Below, piece after piece: positions 56,901 through 64,000 of a DNA stretch of 64,000 nucleotides (position 1 is the stretch's first letter; each line of letters starts with the position of its first letter). Source of the stretch: Phlegmacium glaucopus (Eukaryota > Basidiomycota > Agaricomycetes > Agaricales > Cortinariaceae); assembly GCA_015039465.1 (NCBI GenBank), contig MU130540.1:222724-286723 (forward strand), written 5' to 3'. The notes under the pieces were generated by a model that was given only the letters and a program-made list of their open reading frames with translations, had not been told where the DNA came from and did not search any database. The position numbers and the translations under genes were made by a program.

Positions 56901-57311
56901 CAGACAGATATCTGCTTTGAAGGAATTCCCAAAGGCATCATTCCCATCCTGCCCTCGATGGTCAGCTTCTCTATTGATGTTGACGGGAAAAAGATCAAGC
57001 TGGAAAGGAGGCAGATTGCTATTGTTCCCGGATATGCTTTCACAGACTACAAGTCGCAGGGACAAACCATGGAGTGTGTGATAGTGGATATTTCAAGACC
57101 TCCTTCCGGGAAATTGTCACCTTTCAGCGTCTACGTAGCGCTTTCTAGGAGCAGAGGGCGGAAGACGATTCGTATTTTGAGAGACTTTGACCCAGCGTTG
57201 TTCATGCACCATCCGTCGGAGGACTTGAGGGTCGATATGGCCAGATTGGAACGCTTGGATGTGGAGACCAAGGCGATTTACGAGCAAACCATGCAGGAGA
57301 TGACCCTCTGA
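50994..57311 (+). CDS. Helitron Rep/helicase protein
   Basis: The rolling-circle transposase of a Helitron, nicking and unwinding DNA. Visible exons are about 50,994-51,357, 51,420-52,645, 52,698-52,727, 52,835-55,744 and 55,799-57,311, all joining in frame (about 2,000 residues). The first exon is incomplete: no ATG in frame. An N-terminal CAVCARETGS, CVECLRALKSNKVPMFALAN region resembles DUF6570, common in fungal Helitrons. Helitron-like N follows (LLGCFPTLFPYGQGG). The HUH motif is SLHLHLLLW (53,812-53,841) and the two Rep tyrosines are in WYITNYASKK (54,322 and 54,334). The Pif1-type helicase has GHGGTGKS (near 55,838), ITDEVSM, GDFHQFPPVG, TDYKSQGQT and YVALSRSRG. Every catalytic motif is intact, so it may be active. 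Confidence 0.92.
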
Positions 57312-58262
57312 TAGACTATAACAAGTGAGAAATTAGCAAGTTTAAAACAGATGCGTTGAATGACACTCACCATTAGAGTTATTCTTTTGTCGAGGAAGGC
57401 GTACAAATGGTACGAATCAGAAAGAGCATATGTTAACTGCGTGAAGGGACGATTGACAGATATATGACCATGAATGAAATGAAAAAGAAAATAAAGATAG
57501 GTTAGAGAACGTACATGATGGCTTCGACAACGGTCGTCAGAAAAGGATCATCACATGAATTCAGAGGAAGATAGATCATCGGGCTGAGGCGAACGTGCAA
57601 ACAGTTGACGACATATGACAGAACCATGCTGAGACTGGAGTCATGTGATTTTTGAACCAGATGGTGAGGCAATAGGCGCTGGCAAATCAATAAAAGGTAA
57701 TGGCTACGGAAACTGGCGAGTTTGAGTGCGTCGAGTATATTGTAGAATGGCCTCAAGTGAAGGTGGAGGATGACGAAGGGTGGCAGGTTGTCGTCGAATA
57801 CGCGGAAGGTGGTCCTGAGGTACATTCAACCAGGTCTCAAATTCGTTCGTCATGAAAGACGTAGTAATGGTACGAATTATACATGGCGTAGATTAACTGC
57901 GTGAAGGGAAGATTGAGGGATATATAACTGTGAATTAAATGTAAATAATAGGTTAGAGAACGTACATCAGAGTTTCGATGACGATCATCTGATAATGATT
58001 AATAAATCTAATCAGATGAAAAGAGATGAGCTGCATGAGGGGAAGGTGAACGCAATCGGCAACGCACAATGGAACCTGTCAAAGATTGACTGGAGTCTTA
58101 CGATCTTCATGGTAAGACGATAGCCGCTGGCAAAACGGCAAAAGGTGACGGCTAGCGAACGTGCTGAGTTTGAGCACAACGTGTGAAGTGTAGAACGTGG
58201 AAGATGATGAGGGGGTTGGGGCTTGTCGAAGATGCAAGAAGTGCACGAGGTTTGTATTCGAC
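57312..58262 (-). pseudogene. Degenerate duplicated segment, possibly gene remnants
   Basis: 57,405-57,825 and 57,866-58,262 are diverged copies of one segment: both have GTACGAAT, TTAACTGCGTGAAGGGA, TAGGTTAGAGAACGTACAT, GCGCTGGCAAA-like blocks and GTGGAGGATGA-like ends. On the minus strand both could code (YNILDALKLASFRSHYLL, then ICQRLLPHH; and VVLKLSTFASRHLLPFCQRL), but frames break in both. The source gene is unknown. The Helitron 3' end (hairpin and CTRR) should lie in this interval but was not identified. Confidence 0.4.
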
Positions 58263-58751
58263 ATCATTGAAAACGTGATTCGGTTCTCGTGACAAATAGT
58301 TCACGTGCGATGGGATGTTTCTTTTTCTTTACGATTCTTGGGTTTTTAATTGAAAAACAGAAAAAATTGTTGCACGAGCACATGCTTAAAGCTCTGGCCG
58401 TCATCCTTGAGTTCTAAAAACAAGGGCGTGCGCTTGCAGACACGCTAAAAAAGACGTTTGAATGTACCCAAAAACAAATACAAACAGCTGTTTAACTTTC
58501 GGTGGTTTTAGTGAGTTCAGGCCACAACGAAAAAGTATTGTGTTTATTTGTGTTGAAACATGTCAAGGTAAAACAACAAATTTTGACATTAGACCCCGGA
58601 GAGACCTTGCTTTACAGCAAGGTGATATAGTTCTCTGTCAACGCTCCTATCGCAAATACACATTATTACAAATGTACATTCCATTGTTTCTGGTAAACTA
58701 GCATTCACCTTGCTTTCCAGGTCTTCTATTTTCAATCAAGAAGAGTGCGCC
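58263..58751. other. Intergenic; upstream block of tandem gene copy 1
   Basis: The last 100 bp (about 58,650-58,719) carry a block (TTACAAATGTACATTC, TTTCTGGTAAACTAG, TTCACCTTGCTTTCCAG) that recurs before copies 2 and 3. The terminal TTTCCAG looks like a 3' splice site, suggesting an intron in the 5' leader of this family. Confidence 0.55.
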
Positions 58752-59113
58752 ATGCAACCTGCGCCACCGTTGTACAAGAAACGTCAAGTCCGCGCTCAAG
58801 TCTTTGGCTTTCCAGTCACAGAAGAGGATCTTATCGCTTGGGCTGAAAAACATAATATCCGCGAAGGGAGGGAGAACCACATCAAGAGCGATGCCGCTTG
58901 GAAAGCCATCTGTGCAAGGCTGCCTCCTAATCACCGTCGTATTGCAACTATTCGTGATGCAAGGCCTACTCGCTCGGTCTCGCTGTGTTTCATCATAGGA
59001 AGCAACTTGAATGCCAAAGACATGGAGCTCACCCAGGACGTCAAAGTCGTAAAATTGCTTTCTGACGCTGTCGACATGGACAAACACCCAGGATGGTTTT
59101 ATATGTGTGAAGC
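58752..59113 (+). pseudogene. Tandem 128-residue gene family, copy 1 (last exon missing)
   Basis: 362 nt starting at ATG 58,752 (MQPAPPLYKKRQVRAQVFGF) match exon 1 of copies 2 and 3, including the GTAAGTACTGG donor at 59,114. Downstream, the intron sequence is interrupted by an imperfect inverted repeat (about 59,166-59,247). The short final exon coding NNDVGLV and its TAG acceptor are absent. It may still give a truncated or extended protein by read-through. No domain is recognised. Confidence 0.55.
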
Positions 59114-59165
59114 GTAAGTACTGGTGATGTGCTTTTGATGGTACGTTCTTTACATGCAACCCCTC

Positions 59166-59247
59166 CTTTGTGATACTGAGACTTTGTCACGAGTTTGTAA
59201 AGTGTCACAAAGGAATCACAATGCCACAAAGTATCAGTACTTTCCAA
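59166..59247. repeat. Imperfect inverted repeat replacing the copy-1 intron tail
   Basis: CTTTGTGATACTGAGACTTTGTCAC on the left pairs imperfectly with the reverse complement of GTGTCACAAAGGAATCACAA...CACAAAGTATCAG on the right. It looks like a small foldback insertion. Confidence 0.5.
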
Positions 59248-59389
59248 TACATGTTCTTCCTGCTATAGTTTACTCTCAACACTCGTATCGCAAAAACGCA
59301 TCATTACAAATGTACATTCTATCATTTCTGGTAAACTAGTGTTCACCTTGCTTTCCAGGTCCTCTATTTCCAATCAAGAAGAGTGTGCC

Positions 59390-59854
59390 ATGCAACCTGC
59401 ACCACCGTTGTACAAGAAAGGTCAAGTCCGCTGCCAAGCCTTTGGCTTTCCAGTCAAGGAAGGGGATCTTGTCGCTTGGGCTGAAAAACATAACATCCGT
59501 GTAGGGAAAAAGAACTACATCAGGCGCGACGCTGCTTGGAGAGCTATCTGTTCGAGGCTGCCTCCTAATCACCGTCGTATTACAACCATTCGTGATGCAA
59601 TGCCTAGTCGCTCGGCATCGCTGTGTTTCGTCGTAGGAACCAACTTGAATGACAAAGACATGGAGCTCACCCAGGACGTCGAACTCATAAAACTACTTTC
59701 TGACGCTATCGACATGGACAAATGCCCGGGATGGTTTTATATGTGTGAAGTGTAAGTACTGGTGATGTGCTTTGGATGGTACGTTCTTTACTTTGTGAAC
59801 ATACAACCCCTCTCACTCGAATTGTGTAGTAACAACGACGTTGGTCTGGTGTAA
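59390..59854 (+). CDS. Tandem gene family, copy 2: unknown 128-residue protein
   Basis: Exon 1 is 59,390-59,751, the intron 59,752-59,829 (78 nt, GTAAGT...GTGTAG), and exon 2 59,830-59,854, ending NNDVGLV and TAA. The protein opens MQPAPPLYKKGQVRCQAFGF, then KEGDLVAWAEKHNIRVG, RLPPNHRRITTIRDAMPS, SASLCFVVGTNLNDKD and DAIDMDKCPGWFYMCE. There is no signal peptide or membrane segment and no known domain. The exon structure is identical in copy 3, and the open frame is kept in all copies despite many substitutions, which argues for a real gene. Confidence 0.68.
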
Positions 59855-60087
59855 CAGTAGTTTTAAAATGAACTGGGAATTGTTTACCCTCTATTCCATC
59901 TCCGTTGATGTAATTCTGAATAACTACGCATTTGCACTCCTCTGTCTAACAGAATCTTAAGGAACTTGATTGGCACATGGAGTTTTATATGGGCGATCCC
60001 TGGAATTGCCTACTGTCTAATATCGGCTTTAACTCGTAATCCAGTTTCCAAGGCGGAAGTGTGAGGGAAATGCTTGGAATGAGTCAA
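59855..60087. other. Short spacer between tandem copy 2 and ABCC-D
   Basis: 233 bp without a gene. The first part resembles the sequence after copy 3 at 61,882-61,940. Confidence 0.5.
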
Positions 60088-61000
60088 CAGCCATTGCAGG
60101 TTTAGGTGTGTTTTCCTTTCCACACGACTTTCTGCCCATTTCTTCTCTTATTATCGTCACAGTGTCTATCCGCGCATATGGTGCTCAAGAGCCTTTCAAG
60201 ATTGAATCACTACGTCAAAGTTTCGAGGATTTCCTTTAACCTTTACCGATGGATTAGTGTACGCATTGACGTTCATAGTGCCGCATTCACGGCAGCTCTC
60301 GCTTCATACCTCTTGGTTAACAGGTCCCTGAGTAGGCTTCTCTTTGGATATAGCCCTGGAATCCTGCACCCTGATATTGTTGCTTGTTAGAACCTACAAC
60401 GAGTCAACGACTTTGAAGTCGGGGCGGGGAGGGAAGATATCACAAAAGTTCAAGTATCGAGAAGACGACTGAATTGGTCTTGGCCTAGTCTGGAACGTAT
60501 GCAAAATTATCTCCACATTGAACATGAACTGAAGCTAACCGAAGCAGGGATTTCCGCATTTTGATGGAAGGAGATGTCTATTATGACGGAATTCTGACTA
60601 ACAAAATCAATCTCGATGCCCTGAGGTCAAGTATCGCTATTATTCCACAAGTGATACCGCTTAGCCAACCAAACAAAAAAAAAGCCTGAGTTTCTGAGTG
60701 GTGAGTCATCAGCAGAATATTTTAGACAATTTACCTGAGCGTCTTATTCGTAGGAACTCTTCGTCGAAATCTGGATCCATTTGAACAAAATGACGATGCA
60801 ACTTTGAATGACGCCTTGCACGCATCTGGGCTTTTCTCTCCCCAAACTGATGCGGATGAGGCATGCCTTCCTCTGGACAGTGATGTTGCAAGTGGTGCGA
60901 ACAATCTTTCCGTAGGATAATGACGCGTTATCACTTTGGCTAGAGCTATTGTGCGCAACAGTAAACTTCTCATTGATGAGGGTGAGTCATTCGTTGTCTT
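60088..61000 (+). pseudogene. ABCC-D: fragment of an ABCC transporter
   Basis: Similarity to ABCC-C starts abruptly at an intron (CCATTGCAGGTTTAGGTGTG, like about 42,745) and covers part of the second membrane domain ([33 protein letters not shown]). A deletion then removes Walker A of NBD2. The rest reads [40 protein letters not shown], a broken signature (NLSVG followed by stops) and [12 protein letters not shown]. Frameshifts and internal deletions are frequent. It is flanked by copies 2 and 3 of the 128-residue gene, so one unit of ABCC plus small gene has been duplicated and decayed. Confidence 0.85.
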
Positions 61001-61412
61001 GCAAATCTTTTCGATTCAAGTCCTCATCCCCAGAAAATTGGTCTCGCAAACAAGCCAGTCACTACACCCAACATGTCCGCCGAATTAACTCCAAGAATTC
61101 TCTTCGCAGATTATATCTTACTATAAGTAACCAGTTTTTGCAACATGTATTGCTAATTTGATTTCAACATGATGCACGTTTTATTCAAGACAAAAACCGT
61201 TCGTCTGCAATCATTCAAGTTGGGAGTAGAGAACATTGTCCTGCCTTGGTGTCTTGAAGTTGTTAAGCTTTTGAGTACGATCACGTGGCATGGATAGTTG
61301 AACGTTCTCTCTGTCTCTCAACGCTCTTACAAATGTACATTCTATCGTTTCTGGTAAACTAGCGTTCACCTTACTTTCCAGGTCCTCTGTTTCCAATCAA
61401 GAAGAGTGCGCC
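61001..61412. other. Spacer with the conserved upstream block of tandem copy 3
   Basis: 61,322-61,380 repeats the TTACAAATGTACATTC to TTTCCAG block found before copies 1 and 2. The rest has no recognised feature. Confidence 0.5.
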
Positions 61413-61881
61413 ATGCAACCTGCACCACCGTTGTACAAGAAAGGTCAAGTCCGCTGCCAAGCCTTTGGCTTTCCAGTCACGGAAGACGATCTTCACACTT
61501 GGGCTGAAAAACATAATACCTGCGCAGGGAAAAAGGACAATGTCAGGCGCCACGCTGCTTGGAGAGCCATCTGTTCGAGGCTGCCTCCTAATCACCGTCG
61601 TATTACAACCATTCGTGATGCAATGCCTAGTCGCTCGGTATCGCTGTGTTTCGTCATAGGAAGCAACTTGAATGCCAAAGACATGGGGCTCACCCAGGAC
61701 GTCGAACTCATAAAATTGCTTTCTGACGCTATCGACATGGGCAAACGCCCAGGATGGTTCTATATGTGTCAAGCGTAAGTACTGGTGATGTGCTTTGGAA
61801 TCCTGGTACGTTCTTTACTTTGTGAACACACAACCTCTTTAACTCGAATTGTGTAGTAAGAACGACGTTGGTCTAGTATAA
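61413..61881 (+). CDS. Tandem gene family, copy 3: unknown 128-residue protein
   Basis: Exon 1 is 61,413-61,774, the intron 61,775-61,856 (82 nt, GTAAGT...GTGTAG), and exon 2 61,857-61,881, coding the tail KNDVGLV and TAA. It differs from copy 2 mainly in the region EDDLHTWAEKHNTCAGKKDN and in conservative changes elsewhere. The start context (GTGCGCCATGC) and splice sites are conserved. No family is recognised. Confidence 0.68.
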
Positions 61882-62525
61882 CAGTAGTTTTAAATGAACT
61901 CGGAATCGTTTAGTACTCCATTCCATCTCCGTTGATGAGGCGCCACTCATTCAGGTCAATACCGTGACTGACAGCATACTGATCAGTCAAAAGTCAATCG
62001 AAATTGACTACTGCTAGTCAATAAATTTATAACTACAACTTTGCGGGATCAGTTACATGTGTTACTCTTGAAGGGCTTAAAAAACGTCGACGGGTTATGC
62101 GTGCGATCCGACATGATGACACAGTGATGACATGACATGTGGATTGGAATAATGAATAGAAGAGGATTATGACAGTCTAAATTGTCAGGGTGAATATCAG
62201 AAAGAAGTGTAGGTTTGATAAAGTTCTGATATTAGATCAGTGGTTATCGAACTTGTTTATCGCTTGATTCAGAACTTACCGGCTTGCCACTGGCTTCTTA
62301 ATGGATAATAAATACATTGTAGTAAAATTGGAAAAATGGACTTTTTTTGTCGACTCCTGCGACTGTGCAGAGATATCAATTTCCAGCGGAGAGGCGAAAT
62401 CGTTCTTCCTGTTACGCGGAGTAGGAAAATTGACACCAATTTTGGAATGCCAAGTATGTAAGGGCTAGAAGCTATGTCACGGAATATATATCCCAGCCTG
62501 TTACTCCAGCAACGACATCCCAGCC
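61882..62525. other. Intergenic and promoter region of ABCC-E
   Basis: The second half matches the upstream region of ABCC-C (37,200-37,879). The segment directly before the ATG contains ATATATATCCC about 35-45 nt upstream and ends CATCCCAGCC, as in ABCC-C. Confidence 0.55.
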
Positions 62526-64000
62526 ATGGTGGCTACGACTCGATTTGTCGTTCAAGCAGGTCCAGATTGGTTCAGTAGACCACTGGCATCTATGGAATCA
62601 GAGAATCTGTACGTCCATCCCCAAAAAATCGTTAATCTTAGTAACTGAAGCCTCGGCGCTTAGTTGGAAAGATACCCTACTCATCCCCCTTATCACGGCC
62701 GTGGTATCAGGAACTTTGCTTGTTGCGCATGCCCTTTCGTATTCCTGGAATAATTCACGATGGAATACAGCTGAAGACACTTGCTCTACTTCAGTAGCAA
62801 CAAATGAGGAGTCGCGTTCGACGCGGTTTGGACACAAAATCAATCAGCAAACACGCAATCATGGAGGACTCATCATATTTGCCTTCAAAATTGCGCGGCT
62901 CATGGGATGCCTAGCTCTCTTTGCCTTGTCATTAGCGACACTTCTTCTACATCCTGGACGCTCGACTCATCAGGGACTCATCTTAGACCGGGATAGAGTG
63001 TTTTTGGTGGATAACTTATCCCAGGTAGCCATGGCAGTTACTTTCGTGAGTCGCATTATCATAAGTCTTCCACATGATGGCCGACGAGGTGTACAGTTGT
63101 ATACTTCCTTGCTTGCTACAATTTCTCTCGTTCAAAACAGCTGGAGCCGATCTGTGACGCGTCATAATAATTTGGTTCTATTCGTCGCACTTTCCGTCTA
63201 TGTTTATCGTGATATCTGGCCTCTTGCTACATATACTCAGAAGCCAGGCGATCTTTCCGAAGGCACACTACTCTGGACGAAAGTCATTGTTTTGTTCATA
63301 ACCGCCGCGGTTATACCACTTCTTATCCCTCGTCAATATGTCCCAGTTGACCCGAAGGTATTTTTCCCGGCGTAACCTTCATTGACCTAGTGGCTACTGA
63401 CTCTGGTCCATAGCATCCGATGGAAGTCCCAAACCCTGAGCAAACAGCATCCATTCTTTCCCTAATTATGTACAGTTTTTTGGATCCTCTCATCTTCGAA
63501 GCCTGTAGAGTACCCCATTTATCGCATGAGCGGCTGCCTGCCATTCCGGACTACGACTATGCTGAATACCTTCGCAAGACAGCTTTTCCGGTAAAGTCAA
63601 GCAATCCTATTCATTGTTGAGGCTAATCAGTCCCTTCCAGCTCTTAGATCCATTTCAAGGTGCCAAGGGACATCTGTTCTTTAGGCTAATAAGGGTATTC
63701 TGTAAGTCCATTACCCACCGCCAGCGATTCGGGTTAATCAATTCGTTGACATCAAAGATGTGGAATATATCTGGATGAGCTTTGCGATCATCGTCCAAGT
63801 ATTGGCAAGTTTCGCATCCCCATTAGCAATTAACCAAGTTCTTCAGTATGTACACATTATACCCCCCCATATCCAGGTACTGATTTCACTGATTTCAATC
63901 AGTTTTATCGAATCTGGTGGAGAAGGTGCATCCATTACTCCGTGGATTTGGGTTCTGTGTCTCTTCATCGGACCTATCGTCCTGTCAATCTCCTCTCAAT
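62526..64000 (+). pseudogene. ABCC-E: 5' part of an ABCC transporter, early frameshift, cut by window end
   Basis: Very similar to the start of ABCC-C (37,880-39,350), including introns and promoter. The ATG at 62,526 gives MVATTRFVVQAGPDWFSRPL, but relative to ABCC-C two nucleotides are missing near 62,625-62,640. The frame therefore hits TGA at 62,646-62,648 after 40 codons. The downstream frame ([51 protein letters not shown]) is undamaged. Either it is a very young pseudogene or translation starts downstream. The gene continues beyond 64,000, so the status of its transporter core is unknown. Confidence 0.75.

Overview
The window looks like nuclear DNA of a filamentous basidiomycete, most likely an Agaricomycete. 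Genes are split by many short GT-AG introns of about 45-80 nt. A KDZ-type transposase remnant carries the cysteine cluster typical of mushroom genomes, and Ty1/copia, Ty3/gypsy chromovirus, Helitron and TIR-bounded elements are all present. No rRNA, tRNA, CRISPR or bacterial operon structure was found.

Region 1 (1-17,738) is a nest of dead transposons. A degenerate copia element (Copia-1, 1,269-7,500) behind an LTR-like block has been hit by a 577-bp solo gypsy LTR, a 532-bp TIR element and a 736-bp solo LTR; removing each insertion restores the copia frame. To its right are a TIR element without a target duplication (7,509-8,275), a minus-strand gypsy gag/protease remnant with its LTR (8,276-12,397) that is split by a 2.1-kb TIR element, a second copia RNase H fragment, a truncated KDZ element (12,978-14,831), a poly(A)-tailed repeat, and an LTR-like block with 168-bp tandem repeats. 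The TIR elements and the KDZ element share similar ends and 8-bp target duplications.

Region 2 (17,739-25,777) is a complete, young chromovirus, here Gypsy-A. It has 422-bp LTRs with 3 differences and the target duplication ATGCC. It encodes gag and pol (with a C-terminal chromodomain) in -1 relation, plus two accessory ORFs after pol: a zinc-knuckle protein and a BTB/POZ-like protein preceded by its own TATA box. The 14 nt right after the 5' LTR are the exact reverse complement of an LTR segment about 33 nt downstream of the LTR TATA box, as expected for Tf1-like self-priming. This is the most interesting object in the window.

Region 3 (26,653-44,524) is a tandem cluster of ABCC (MRP-type) transporters: an apparently intact copy A, a gutted pseudogene B, a small NTF2-like gene, and an apparently intact copy C. 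A fragment (D, about 60.1-61.0 kb) and a fifth copy (E, 62.5 kb to the window end, frameshifted near its start) show that the family expanded by duplication.

Region 4 (46,011-50,599) holds anonymous genes on both strands, three with resolvable introns. Region 5 (50,994-57,311) is a full-length Helitron Rep/helicase gene with five visible exons. Region 6 (57.4-64 kb) holds a degenerate duplicated segment, three tandem copies of a gene for a 128-residue unknown protein (one lacking its last exon), ABCC fragment D and the start of ABCC-E.
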